A stretch of DNA of 64,000 nt from Metaruminococcus_A sp050943475 (GCA_050943475.1 JBMNPF010000005.1:124001-188000), one strand, 5' to 3'; positions 26,601-34,421 are shown, counted from the first letter of the stretch. Program-made: numbers and translations. Notes: generated by a model not told the origin, from the letters alone.

Positions 26601-26928
26601 GGAGCAGAATGAGGTTATGTACCTTGCGCACCCGCCCGTTTTTCTTGTAAATGGAGCTGATTTCCCCAGTCACCACAAACCGCGGCCTGTCCGCAGATGA
26701 GACGGTGGGATCATCCAGCCGGAACTCCTCCCGCAGGGTGTAAAGCCCTTCTTCAGCCGGGATAAGCCGCTGTTCCAGAATCTGCCGCCATGCAGGATGG
26801 GTAAAATCCCCGGTGCCTACCAGCCCAATCCCCTTGCGCCGCGCCCAGAGGTCCAGGTGTTCCGGGTCGCAGTCCTTGCTGGTCGCCCGGGAATAACTGG
26901 AATGAATGTGTAAATCCGCAATATACAT
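23680..26928 (-). CDS. Fusion of an EndoQ-like PHP nuclease and a UvrD-type helicase
   Basis: 1082 residues. Residues 1 to about 400 are an endonuclease Q-like PHP protein: metal-binding DLHIHSSYS, GTGDFTHPAW, PAHIWTPHFS, SNSDAHSP and a zinc knuckle around CGLSLTP/CPVCGKK. From about 465 a complete superfamily 1 helicase follows: Walker A GPGTGKT, DEFQD, GDPDQSIYGFRG, LRQNYRS, TLHGSKGLE and the motif VI stretch YVGTTRAKDE. EndoQ cuts 5' of deaminated bases; the helicase could unwind the nicked strand for repair. Start set at ATG 26928 behind AGGTGAAG, three codons after a GTG. Frame is continuous. Cytosolic. Confidence 0.88.
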   Translation of the reverse strand: MYIADLHIHSSYSRATSKDCDPEHLDLWARRKGIGLVGTGDFTHPAWRQILEQRLIPAEEGLYTLREEFRLDDPTVSSADRPRFVVTGEISSIYKKNGRVRKVHNLILLPGLEEAEQLAHKLEAIGNIHSDGRPILGLDSRDLLEITLESCPDAIFVPAHIWTPHFSLFGAFSGFDTIEECYEDLTPYIHALETGLSSDPPMNWRVSALDRFTLISNSDAHSPAKLGREANLIDAPLSYPGLAKALRGEGLAGTIEFFPEEGKYHYDGHRNCGLSLTPAETEKLGGRCPVCGKKITIGVQHRVEELADRAEGFCLPAAHPFESLVPLPEVIAGSIGFSPASTKVNAAYEAMLHKLGPEFRILREIPPEEIERTAGPCVAEGIRRLRAGRVERIPGYDGEYGKIRLLEQSEIETINGQTSLFGGLIPAQKKRSSKLEAALKKAPEIARLDAPFDEKATPAGSFSELNQEQQSAIAAEERAVAVVAGPGTGKTRTLVAKIAVLMEQGHKKAGEITAVTFTNQAANEMRERLEQQVGKRTARAVQIGTFHAICLNYLEQRRGRVVLADEAECLEYAADVLRETEVQLPARQFVQEVSKIKSGLPIAETALTPELFNRYCETLRQAGALDFDDLLLEALTEWEQAPDARRRGESHFSYLLVDEFQDINPLQYRLIQAWGTHSEGIFVIGDPDQSIYGFRGSDAHCFERLKADFPELRTIRLRQNYRSTPEILNCALPVIAKNQGAERTLEANRKSGRPVRLMTAESDLSEGIYVAKEIGRIVGGLDMLEAQAFGTRSEERQAREFSDIAVLYRTHRQARMLEKCLRQEGIPYVVKGRDDFLSDETVRGTIGFFRSVENPADTVSLRACLKLIWHCPEDLVQGFSAVWQRADPQKIDEQFEQITADYQQIGLLQQWMALYQAFRPLLRKSRPRKLLERWAEEIALGENAAYRALLEAAVFHKEMPAFLQLLALGQESDIARSEKAYTSGMVTLMTLHGSKGLEFPVVFLCGAQKGRIPLESPHRPTDLDEERRLFYVGTTRAKDELILTTAKEASPFLADIPTPFLKMEDTMRKRQPSAGKQLSLFG

Positions 26929-26992
26929 CGTCTTCACCTGCGCTGTTTTTCAGTTAGCACCATTATAGCTTTTTCGACCTGAACTTGCAAGA

Positions 26993-27021
26993 TTGCGCCC
27001 TGCTTTGCGGTGCGGTATAAT
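26993..27021 (+). promoter_or_regulatory. Promoter of the MBL-fold hydrolase gene
   Basis: TTGCGC (26993-26998), 17-base spacer, TATAAT (27016-27021). Confidence 0.65.
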
Positions 27022-27045
27022 AGTGGCGGAAGGGGAGTGTCCAAT

Positions 27046-27927
27046 ATGGAGGCAAAGGTTCACAGTGAATCGTATGAAAAGTCATTCGAGCAGTTTGAGC
27101 GGGATTTTATCCGTGAGCACGACGCGTTTTACCGCAATCCGGCCGCTTATTGGCTGGAGCCGTTCCGCATTGCGGGAGACCTCTACTATGTCGGAGATAA
27201 AATGGTTTGCGTCCATCTCATCGATACCGGGGAGGGACTGCTGCTCATTGACAGCGGCTACCAGCACACCATCCATCTGCTGTTCCAATCCATCTGGGAA
27301 CTCGGTTTTTCTCCCAAAAATATCCGCTGGATTTTGCATACCCACGGCCATTTTGACCATTTCGGCGCGACCAATGAGCTGCGCGCTCTGTCCGGTGCAA
27401 AAAGCTACCTCAGTGAGACGGATGCTCGCCTGCTGGAGCAGGATCCACGCCTTGGCCTGCCCTGCTACAACCCAAATCCATACGCCCGCTTGCCGGAGAT
27501 GGACGAAACCTTTCGCGACGGCGACGTTCTTTCCTTTGGCGGCCTCCGCATCCGCTGTATTGCCACACCGGGGCATACGCCGGGTGTCATGACTTTTTTG
27601 TTTGATATTCCAGGGACCGGGAGCGTTCCCTTACGGGCAGGGCTGTTCGGCGGGACCGGAGTACTCACCATGTACCGCGCTTTTTTGAAACGCTATGGCC
27701 AGCCGGAGTCCTGCCGGCAGGATTTTCTCCGTTCATTGGAGAAGGTGAGGGAAGAACACGTCGATGTTGTTCTGGGCAACCATCCAGGCCAAAACCGTAC
27801 CGTTGAAAAGCGGATGCGCGTGCTCGCCGGTGAAACGGGCAACCCTTTTGTCGATTCTGAGGAATGGGAGCATTTTATAGCAGAAAACAGGCGTAATTTT
27901 CAGCGCTTCCTTTCCCACGACCGGTAA
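27046..27927 (+). CDS. MBL-fold metallo-hydrolase
   Basis: 293 residues from ATG 27046 behind AAGGGGAG. The metal-binding motif HTHGHFDHFGA, then IATPGHTPGV and later GNHPGQNRT supply the His/Asp ligands of a di-metal centre. The SGYQHTI region and LIDSG are typical of the metallo-beta-lactamase fold with an N-terminal extension of about 45 residues. Resistance is not implied; most such enzymes hydrolyse thioesters or phosphoesters, or act in RNA processing. Monocistronic. Confidence 0.87.
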   Translation: MEAKVHSESYEKSFEQFERDFIREHDAFYRNPAAYWLEPFRIAGDLYYVGDKMVCVHLIDTGEGLLLIDSGYQHTIHLLFQSIWELGFSPKNIRWILHTHGHFDHFGATNELRALSGAKSYLSETDARLLEQDPRLGLPCYNPNPYARLPEMDETFRDGDVLSFGGLRIRCIATPGHTPGVMTFLFDIPGTGSVPLRAGLFGGTGVLTMYRAFLKRYGQPESCRQDFLRSLEKVREEHVDVVLGNHPGQNRTVEKRMRVLAGETGNPFVDSEEWEHFIAENRRNFQRFLSHDR

Positions 27928-27941
27928 AAACGGCATACAAA

Positions 27942-27970
27942 AAAGGAGCAGGGAGAAATCCCTGCTCCTT
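27942..27970. terminator. Bidirectional terminator between convergent genes
   Basis: AAGGAGCAGGG and CCCTGCTCCTT around loop AGAAAT. Confidence 0.75.
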
Positions 27971-27984
27971 GTACGTGTAATAGG

Positions 27985-28230
27985 TTACCAGCCGCAGCGT
28001 CTGCGACAGCAGCCACAGCCACCATTGTTAAAAAAGCCTCCGCTGTTACAGCCGCAGCCACCCGAACCGCCGCTTCCGAAGCCGCCGGAGACAGCGCGCA
28101 ACTGAATCGTTACGGGTACTCGTAAGGTAACAAAACCATTGTTTGAGGCATTGTTTCCGCCTCTCAAGTCTGAGCTGCGCCCAAACGACTCGGCAAATTC
28201 ATTATCCTGGAAGAAATTATCAAAACACAT
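27985..28230 (-). CDS. Small Gly/Cys-rich protein, function unknown
   Basis: 81 residues. Two parts: an N-terminal half with Asn/Asp/Phe (MCFDNFFQDNEFAESFG) and a short beta-like strand FVTLRVPVTIQLRAV, then a tail of mostly Gly, Cys, Ser and Asn (GGSGGCGCNSGG...GGCGCCRRRCGW). The start follows GGAGGCTTCAC. Such Cys/Gly-rich tails occur in spore coat or exosporium proteins and in modified peptides. No modifying enzyme lies next to it, so I lean to a cross-linked spore-surface protein, with low certainty. Confidence 0.65.
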   Translation of the reverse strand: MCFDNFFQDNEFAESFGRSSDLRGGNNASNNGFVTLRVPVTIQLRAVSGGFGSGGSGGCGCNSGGFFNNGGCGCCRRRCGW

Positions 28231-28314
28231 TGTGAAGCCTCCAAACTGTCGGGCTTTTGGCCCGTATTACATGTTATGCGCCTGTCGGAAATATGTGAGG
28301 GGTGTTGAAAGCTG

Positions 28315-28518
28315 TCACGAAACGAGTCGTTTCATCGCAGTGTTAACGGCCATACCGCTTTTACTCAGGACAACATTTACTGAAAATGTCCCATAATAGA
28401 GGCGAAAGGCTTCTCTTCCAATATCTTTCTGTTTGATAATATGCTCAATTACCGTAGGATTGACATTGTTCGACAATGGTTCATATGTGACTTTGGGTAG
28501 TCGATTTTGTTTTGCCAT
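28315..28518 (-). CDS. Possible small protein of unknown function
   Basis: 67 residues beginning MAKQNRLPKVTYEPL. No recognised domain or signal. The ribosome site is weak (GGTAGACAGAAA), base composition is A/T-rich like the surrounding spacer, and the sequence includes AFRLYYGTFSVNVVL. It could be a real short gene or a decayed end of a longer one. Confidence 0.3.
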   Translation of the reverse strand: MAKQNRLPKVTYEPLSNNVNPTVIEHIIKQKDIGREAFRLYYGTFSVNVVLSKSGMAVNTAMKRLVS

Positions 28519-28846
28519 TTTCTGTCTACCGTTCTATTGTATTGTTCATCCCGCTCTTGTTGAATGGTAAATAGCCGTATTTCGAAGGTTACTGGTCAAT
28601 GACCAAGCGGAAGCTTTATATTTTGTTTACAGTTGGCGAATGAGACGGTCTGAAAGTCATTAATTTTATGAAACTCTCCAATCTTGTCAGGAAACTGTTT
28701 CCGGTAATTGCGAGAATAGCTTGTTTGTGGTAGAATAATGTTGAATAATTGCGAATATGGAAACTTTGAACGGTTTCATTATGGTGCAACGAGCGGCTGC
28801 TGTGCGTAAAAACAGCCGTCCGGAAGGCAAGAAGGGTGGTTTTTTT
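28519..28846. other. Leader and promoter region of the PRPP synthetase gene
   Basis: No other gene seen. Promoter TTGCGA (28708-28713), 17-base spacer, TAGAAT (28731-28736) gives a leader of about 100 bases before the GTG at 28847. No known riboswitch fold was recognised. Confidence 0.5.
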
Positions 28847-29968
28847 GTGGAACAAACCAATACGGAAAATCTAGGGCTTATTTGTATGAAAGGGTGCGAG
28901 GCATTTTGTGACCAAATCCAGTACTATATCCGGAAATGGCACGATACCGACCGCCACTACATCATCCATGCGGACTGCCCCCGCTTTGCGACGGGGGAAG
29001 GGAAGGGCATTGTCCTTGAATCCATCCGCGGTCGGGATATTTTTATCATCACCGATCCATTCAATTACAGTGTAACCTACCAGATGTACGGCCGGGAAGT
29101 CCCCATGAGCCCGGATGACCATTTTCAGGATTTAAAGCGCATCATTCTCGCCATCGGCGGCAAAGCAAAGCGCATTACCGTCATTATGCCCATGCTTTAT
29201 GAAGGCCGCCAGCACAAACGCACTTTCCGGGAGTCGCTGGACTGCGCTGCCGCTTTGCAGGAGCTGGTCCACATGGGCGTTTCCAACATCGTTACCTTTG
29301 ACGCGCACGACGGCAGAGTGCAAAACGCCATCCCGCTGAGTGGGTTTGACGATATGCGCCCTACCTACCAGATGATCAAGGCGCTCGTCAAACACGAGGA
29401 ACAGGTGGTGTTTGACTCCAAGCACATGATCATTGTTTCCCCGGATGCCGGTGGTGTTAGCCGCTGTCTCAACTATTCCTCGGTACTCAACCTGGAAATG
29501 GGCATGTTCTACAAACGCCGCAACCTTTCTCGTATTGTCGATGGCACCAACCCCATCGAATCCCATGAATACATCGGCAGCGACCTCACCGGCAAGGATG
29601 TCATCGTTGTCGATGATATGATCTCCTCCGGCACCTCGCTCATTGACACCTTTGCGCAGCTCAAGGCCAAAGGCGCCAGCCGCATCTTCAGCTTTATCAC
29701 CTTCGGCCTGTTCTGCAACGGCCTTGAAATTTTTGACCGCGCCTATGAGCAGGGGCTGTTTGACCGTGTTTATGTCACCAACCTCATCTACCGCAACGAG
29801 GAACTGCTCCACCGTCCCTGGGTTGTGGATGTAGACCTCTCCAAGTACACTGCTTATGTCATTGATGCCATCCATCATGACGCGTCGGTCGGTGAAATCA
29901 TTGACCCGAACAAGAAAATCCTCACCCTGCTCCACAATATGGAGCAAAAAGCTGCATTGCAGGTTTAA
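28847..29968 (+). CDS. prs: Ribose-phosphate pyrophosphokinase, divergent Clostridia type
   Basis: 373 residues, longer than the usual 310-320. It makes PRPP from ribose 5-phosphate and ATP for nucleotide, His and Trp synthesis. The PRPP loop is present as VVDDMISSGTS (canonical DDMIDTGGT). The flexible ATP loop reads RQHKR rather than the common RQDRK. The extra length lies at the N-terminus and in the region around IRGRDIFIITDPFNYSVTYQ. GTG at 28847 is preferred because AAGGGTGG lies directly upstream; ATG codons further upstream have no ribosome site. Followed by a terminator. Confidence 0.88.
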   Translation: MEQTNTENLGLICMKGCEAFCDQIQYYIRKWHDTDRHYIIHADCPRFATGEGKGIVLESIRGRDIFIITDPFNYSVTYQMYGREVPMSPDDHFQDLKRIILAIGGKAKRITVIMPMLYEGRQHKRTFRESLDCAAALQELVHMGVSNIVTFDAHDGRVQNAIPLSGFDDMRPTYQMIKALVKHEEQVVFDSKHMIIVSPDAGGVSRCLNYSSVLNLEMGMFYKRRNLSRIVDGTNPIESHEYIGSDLTGKDVIVVDDMISSGTSLIDTFAQLKAKGASRIFSFITFGLFCNGLEIFDRAYEQGLFDRVYVTNLIYRNEELLHRPWVVDVDLSKYTAYVIDAIHHDASVGEIIDPNKKILTLLHNMEQKAALQV

Positions 29969-29987
29969 ATTCTGCGTAAGTCTTCCG

Positions 29988-30024
29988 GCAGGCGAACCTT
30001 TACAGGGTTTTGCCTGCTTTTTTG
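29988..30024 (+). terminator. Terminator of prs
   Basis: GCAGGCGAACC and GGTTTTGCCTGC arms, followed by TTTTTT. Confidence 0.75.
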
Positions 30025-30156
30025 TTGTTTCTGCCAACGGAGAGCAAAGGAAATTTCACAAAACGCAGGTGCACGCCTCGCGTCGAATAAAGGATAACGT
30101 GCTTCGGTATCCTTTCACCGAAACGCCGTAGCTGCAGTTTCGCTGCTTCTGCTTCC

Positions 30157-30185
30157 TTGCTTCTGCCGGTCTGGCGTGCTATAAT
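30157..30185 (+). promoter_or_regulatory. Promoter of the DUF3784-like gene
   Basis: TTGCTT (30157-30162), 17-base spacer, TATAAT (30180-30185). Confidence 0.6.
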
Positions 30186-30216
30186 AAAAATAACAACAGC
30201 GTTTGGGGGGATATGG

Positions 30217-30528
30217 ATGGATTGGGGTTATACATTGCTGCTTCTGCTGGGCGTTTTTATGATGATAATCGGTATTCTCAACTGGAAAGGCCACATTGCT
30301 TCCATTCACTGGTACAATCGCTTTAAAGTAATACCGGAGGATGCGCCGAAGTACGGTAGGGCAATGGGCGCCGGCACCATGGTGATTGGCTTGGGCATGG
30401 CGGTCACGGCCGTCCTGCAAATGTTTTTGCAGCTGGAAAATCTGTTTTATATTGCGGTTGCTGGTATTGTAGTAGGGCTTGCCATCATGCTCTGGGCACA
30501 GTTCAAGTATAATAAAGGAATTATTTAA
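30217..30528 (+). CDS. Small membrane protein, DUF3784-like
   Basis: 103 residues with three hydrophobic segments (about 4-24, 52-72 and 76-96). The conserved-looking stretch HWYNRFKVIPEDAPKYGRAM between the first and second segments is the hallmark of DUF3784 proteins. Function unknown. ATG 30217 follows GGGGGG. Confidence 0.65.
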   Translation: MDWGYTLLLLLGVFMMIIGILNWKGHIASIHWYNRFKVIPEDAPKYGRAMGAGTMVIGLGMAVTAVLQMFLQLENLFYIAVAGIVVGLAIMLWAQFKYNKGII

Positions 30529-30561
30529 GCGCATAGCTGTTTTCTGAAAATAGTTTTTTGG

Positions 30562-30601
30562 CACAAAAGGCCGTCTCCGGATTTGAGGCGGCCTTTTGTG
30601 C
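30562..30601 (+). terminator. Terminator before putP
   Basis: CACAAAAGGCCG pairs with CGGCCTTTTGTG around a 14-base loop. Confidence 0.7.
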
Positions 30602-30661
30602 GATTGTTGAAGCCTGTTTTTTAGCAGGGCGTTTCTAATTGGCTCAAATGGGGAAAATGTA

Positions 30662-30690
30662 TTGGCAATGGCGTAAAATTATGGTATAAT
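30662..30690 (+). promoter_or_regulatory. Promoter of putP
   Basis: TTGGCA (30662-30667), 17-base spacer, TATAAT (30685-30690). Confidence 0.65.
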
Positions 30691-30739
30691 TTTTCTATCT
30701 GTTACCGTGATTTATCAAAATAAAGAGAGGGAAATGAGA

Positions 30740-32287
30740 ATGTCAGTCAATGACGTATGGACCATTGTGGCTTTTGGCTGTTATCTCCTTGTCATGATGG
30801 GGATTGGCCTGTTCTACTACAAAAAAACCAAAAATTCAGAGGATTACTTCCTCGGTGGGCGCAGCCTCGGCGGCTGGGTCGCCGCCCTCAGCGCACAGGC
30901 GTCGGATATGAGTGGGTGGCTGCTCATGGGCCTGCCGGGCGCTATTTATGCATTTGGCACCGGCCAAATCTGGATTGCCGTTGGCCTCGCCATCGGTACC
31001 ATCCTCAACTGGATTTTTGTCTGCTCGCGCCTGCGCCGTTATACCATCCGCGCTGGCAACGCGCTCACTTTGCCGGAATTTTTTGAAAACCGCTTCCATG
31101 ACAGCCGTAAAATCCTCCGTGTTGCTTCGTCGCTGTTTATCATGATTTTCTTCCTAGTCTACACCGCATCGGGCTTTTCAGCAGGCGCCAAGCTGTTTTC
31201 GGCGGTTTTTGACATGGAATATACCCTTGCGCTTGCCATCGGTGTTTTTGTCATTTTGGTTTACACCTTCCTGGGCGGCTTCCTCGCCGTTTGCTGGACC
31301 GACTTTGTGCAGGGCTTTATGATGCTCATCTCGCTTATGGTCGTCCCCGTTTTTGCCATCAGCATGATGGGTGGGGCAGAAGAGACCATCGAAATTCTCA
31401 ATGGCCTTGGTACCAATTTTCTCAATCCGCTTTATGACAACGGCAATCCTCAGAGCTTTGTCGGCATTTTGTCACAGCTGGCATGGGCGTTGGGCTACTT
31501 CGGTATGCCGCATATCCTCATCCGTTTTATGGCCATTAAAAACGAAAAGGAAGTCCGCAAATCTCGCAAAATTGGCATCACATGGGTGGTTATTTCGCTT
31601 TCCACCGCCTGTTTAATGGGTGCTGTCGGCCGTGCATTCTTTGTCAATGCCCCGATTGATAATTCTGAAAATATCTTTATTGAAATGATCGGTAAGGTCT
31701 TTACTGACAATTTGCATATCCCGTTCATCGGCGGCCTGCTGCTCTGCGGCATTCTGGCAGCCATTATGTCCACTGCGGATTCCCAGCTTCTGGTCACAGC
31801 CTCCTCGATTTCGGAGGATGTCTATAAGGGCGTCATCAACAAAAAAGCGAGCGACCGCAGCATGCTCATGGTCAGCCGTATTACGGTGCTCGCTGTTTCC
31901 GTTGTTGCGTTTTTAATCGCGCTGGATCCGAACAGCAGCGTCATGGGGTTGGTCTCCAACGCCTGGGCGGGTTTTGGCGCCACCTTTGGCCCGGTCGTCC
32001 TGCTCGGCCTGTTCTGGCGCCGGTCCAATATGGCGGGCGCAGCCGCTGGTATGATTGGCGGTGGGCTTACCGTCATCCTCTGGGATTATATTCAGTTTGG
32101 CAGCAGCACACTTGCGTCTGCAACCGGGCTTTATTCGCTGGTACCGGGCTTCCTGGTCAATATCCTGCTGATGGTGGTCATCAGCCTGCTCACGAAAAAA
32201 CCAAGTGCTGAAATGCTTCAGGAGTTTGACGATGTTAAGGCTTCCAAAGGCTTGGAGGTAACCGTCCCCGCTTCTGAGGCGGAATAA
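30740..32287 (+). CDS. putP: Sodium/proline symporter
   Basis: 515 residues, about 13 transmembrane segments. A sodium:solute symporter of the PutP branch: DYFLGGRSLGGWVAALSAQ, then SDMSGWLLMGLPGAIYAFG, the proline/Na+ binding helices, and STADSQLLVTASSISEDVYK are near-diagnostic. Imports L-proline with Na+ for osmoprotection or as a carbon, nitrogen or Stickland substrate. ATG 30740 has GAGAGGG eight bases upstream; the in-frame ATG two codons earlier is too close to it. Monocistronic, with its own promoter and terminator. Confidence 0.93.
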   Translation: MSVNDVWTIVAFGCYLLVMMGIGLFYYKKTKNSEDYFLGGRSLGGWVAALSAQASDMSGWLLMGLPGAIYAFGTGQIWIAVGLAIGTILNWIFVCSRLRRYTIRAGNALTLPEFFENRFHDSRKILRVASSLFIMIFFLVYTASGFSAGAKLFSAVFDMEYTLALAIGVFVILVYTFLGGFLAVCWTDFVQGFMMLISLMVVPVFAISMMGGAEETIEILNGLGTNFLNPLYDNGNPQSFVGILSQLAWALGYFGMPHILIRFMAIKNEKEVRKSRKIGITWVVISLSTACLMGAVGRAFFVNAPIDNSENIFIEMIGKVFTDNLHIPFIGGLLLCGILAAIMSTADSQLLVTASSISEDVYKGVINKKASDRSMLMVSRITVLAVSVVAFLIALDPNSSVMGLVSNAWAGFGATFGPVVLLGLFWRRSNMAGAAAGMIGGGLTVILWDYIQFGSSTLASATGLYSLVPGFLVNILLMVVISLLTKKPSAEMLQEFDDVKASKGLEVTVPASEAE

Positions 32288-32331
32288 GAGAAATTCACAC
32301 CGAAATCGGTTTTAATACCGTATGGTAAATG

Positions 32332-32377
32332 AAAAAGCCATCCGAACCTGCATACGCCTTTCGGATGGCTTTTTTCT
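32332..32377 (+). terminator. Terminator of putP
   Basis: AAAGCCATCCGAA pairs with TTCGGATGGCTTT, followed by TTTC and further T residues. Confidence 0.85.
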
Positions 32378-32457
32378 TTTCACAGCCCTTTTGCTTACAG
32401 CGTAGATGCTGCACAAAACAGGGACTTGGGTTTTATCTTGCAGGAAATGGAGCTTAT

Positions 32458-33207
32458 ATGAAGAAAAGACATGTCATTTTGCTGTTGTCCGGCTTTTTTG
32501 CCGTCCTTTTGACCGCGGCTTTCACTGTATTTTTGCTGTTTTGGAATGGAATTCTTCAGTTTAACAATCCCTCCAGAGAGCAATATCCGGTTCGTGGTGT
32601 CGATGTTTCCGCTTACCAGGGAATCATCGACTGGGAGATTCTGTCCCGGCAGGATATTTCTTTTGCTTTTATTAAGGCGACCGAGGGCAGCAGCTTTGTG
32701 GATGAACGTTTCGCCTATAATTACGCAGAGGCGCAAAAAACAGATTTGCGGGTAGGCGCTTACCATTTTTTCAGTTATGACAGTACAGGAGAAGCGCAGG
32801 CCGCGCATTTTATCCGCACCGTAGCGAAAACGGAAGATATGCTTCCTCCTGTAATTGATGTGGAGTTTTACGGGGACAAAGAGGCCAATCCTCCGGAACG
32901 GAAACAAACGATCGCCCAGCTCAGCGTTATGATTGAAAAATTGAAGGCCCATTATGGGGTAACACCAATTCTTTACGCAACCGAGAAATCCTACCGGTTG
33001 TATCTTGCAGGTGCGTTCCCGGATTGCGATATCTGGATTCGCAGCGTTCTGACTTCTCCCAGTCTCTCGGACAACCGAAACTGGACTTTTTGGCAGTTCT
33101 CCAACCGGGCACGGTTGGACGGATATTCCGGTGAAGAAACCTTCATTGACCTGAACATCTTTCATGGCAGTGAACAAGAGTTTGCCCGGTACGGCGTTCC
33201 GCACTGA
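32458..33207 (+). CDS. Membrane-anchored GH25 lysozyme
   Basis: 249 residues. An N-terminal signal anchor (about 5-30) is followed by a GH25 muramidase domain. The catalytic Asp/Glu region is visible: RGVDVSAYQGIIDWEIL, then FAFIKATEGSSF, GAYHFFSYD and VIDVEFYGD. It cleaves the MurNAc-GlcNAc bond of peptidoglycan on the outer face. The motifs YATEKSYRLYL and WTFWQFSNRARLDG are typical. ATG 32458 behind AGGAAATGGAG. Confidence 0.9.
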   Translation: MKKRHVILLLSGFFAVLLTAAFTVFLLFWNGILQFNNPSREQYPVRGVDVSAYQGIIDWEILSRQDISFAFIKATEGSSFVDERFAYNYAEAQKTDLRVGAYHFFSYDSTGEAQAAHFIRTVAKTEDMLPPVIDVEFYGDKEANPPERKQTIAQLSVMIEKLKAHYGVTPILYATEKSYRLYLAGAFPDCDIWIRSVLTSPSLSDNRNWTFWQFSNRARLDGYSGEETFIDLNIFHGSEQEFARYGVPH

Positions 33208-33291
33208 GAGAAAGGGAGCAGATGCCTATCCGGTGTAAGAAAAAGCGGTACGGATGGTATGGCATTTTAAACCTTGAAAGGATGTTTTATC

Positions 33292-33759
33292 ATGCAGTTT
33301 AAGAATCCGCTGTTGGTCGTAGAAAATATGGAACGGACGGTTGCGTTTTATAAAAAGGTTTTAGGGCTTCGGGTGGTCATGGATTTTGGCGCCAATGTCA
33401 CTATGACCGGCGGAGTCTGTTTCCAGAGCAAGGAGAGCTGGAAGGATTTTCTCCAGGTTCCGCAGGAACGCATCACCTTTGGCGGGCTGGATGCTGAACT
33501 GTACTTTGAAGAAGATTGTTTTGACGATTTTCTCCAAAAGCTGAGCGCGCTGGAGCAAATCCAACTGGTTCATCCGGCCATTGAACATCGCTGGGGACAG
33601 CGGGCAATCCGTTTTTTGGATCCGGATGGACACGTCGTTGAAGTGGGAGAAAATATGAAAGCCGTTTGCCGGCGTTTTCTGGCGCAGGGCATGACCGAAC
33701 AAGAGGTGGCTGAACGGATGGACGTTCCGCTCAAATATGTCCGCGCCTGTATGCGCTGA
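33292..33759 (+). CDS. VOC-family protein (glyoxalase/dioxygenase fold) with a C-terminal helical extension
   Basis: 155 residues. VOC fold recognised from NPLLVVENMERTVAFYKKVL to RFLDPDGHVVEVGENM, where DPDGHVVEV is the typical last strand with a metal Glu. The extra C-terminal 40 residues (RRFLAQGMTEQEVAERMDVP) resemble a helix-turn-helix; role unknown. ATG 33292 behind GAAAGGA. Substrate not predictable. Confidence 0.8.
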   Translation: MQFKNPLLVVENMERTVAFYKKVLGLRVVMDFGANVTMTGGVCFQSKESWKDFLQVPQERITFGGLDAELYFEEDCFDDFLQKLSALEQIQLVHPAIEHRWGQRAIRFLDPDGHVVEVGENMKAVCRRFLAQGMTEQEVAERMDVPLKYVRACMR

Positions 33760-33870
33760 ATCAAGCGGTAAAAGCCGTCTTTACTAGTACTCCCAACGCC
33801 ACCCAAAGTGGAAAATCATTCGCCCCGTTTCAACAATTTTTGCTCTTCCGCATAGGATAAACGGAAGGCG

Positions 33871-34386
33871 GTGATTGGTTTGATTTTTCAGTTCGGCTCC
33901 AAAACAAAGAGCTTTGGTGATTTGCTGCGGCGGGGCCATCCAGCAGCTCAGGCACAGTTTCGGGGCGGTAAGGAGTTTCCAAATATTCACGGGACGGCGT
34001 CCTTTTATCCGGTGCTGGACGGTATGCTTGTCGCGGCTGAAGCGTTTGGCCTTCCGGTCAATAAGGGCGAATGCCCCGGCGGATTTTTCGGGTTTCACAT
34101 CCACGAGGGGAGAAGCTGTAACGGCAGCGAAAAAGAGCCGTTTGCGGCAACCGGCGGCCATTATAATCCGACCGGCTGTTCCCATCCTTTTCATGCGGGG
34201 GATATGCCGCCTCTCTTCGGAGATGAGCGGGGCTACGCCTGGATGAGTTTTTACACCAAGCGGCTGGTGCTTGATGACATTATTGGGCGCACCGTTGTTG
34301 TACACCGGGACGCCGATGATTTTGCCACCCAGCCCTCCGGCCATTCCGGGATGAAAATTGCCTGCGGTGTCATACGAAGAAAATAA
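33871..34386 (+). CDS. sodC: Cu/Zn superoxide dismutase-like protein without signal peptide
   Basis: 171 residues. SodC beta-barrel with copper ligands in FGFHIHEG, the bridging His in GGHYNP, zinc ligands in HPFHAGDMP and a final His in VVVHRDADDF. The disulfide pair is likely Cys in GRSCNG and IACGVI. The position of the substrate-guiding Arg reads SGMKIACGV, without a clear Arg. A GTG start is used; no signal peptide or lipobox is seen, so the location is probably cytosolic, unusual for SodC. A TTG three codons later is an alternative start. Confidence 0.82.
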   Translation: MIGLIFQFGSKTKSFGDLLRRGHPAAQAQFRGGKEFPNIHGTASFYPVLDGMLVAAEAFGLPVNKGECPGGFFGFHIHEGRSCNGSEKEPFAATGGHYNPTGCSHPFHAGDMPPLFGDERGYAWMSFYTKRLVLDDIIGRTVVVHRDADDFATQPSGHSGMKIACGVIRRK

Positions 34387-34391
34387 GTTTC

Positions 34392-34421
34392 AGCCCGGTT
34401 TAAAAACCGGGCTTTCTTTTT
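34392..34421 (+). terminator. Terminator of sodC
   Basis: AGCCCGGTTT and AAACCGGGCT arms, followed by TTCTTTTTTT. Confidence 0.85.

Noticed and set aside
27046..27927. Beta-lactamase resistance gene
   Set aside because: The MBL fold is shared by many hydrolases, and no signal peptide or B-class active-site pattern was seen.
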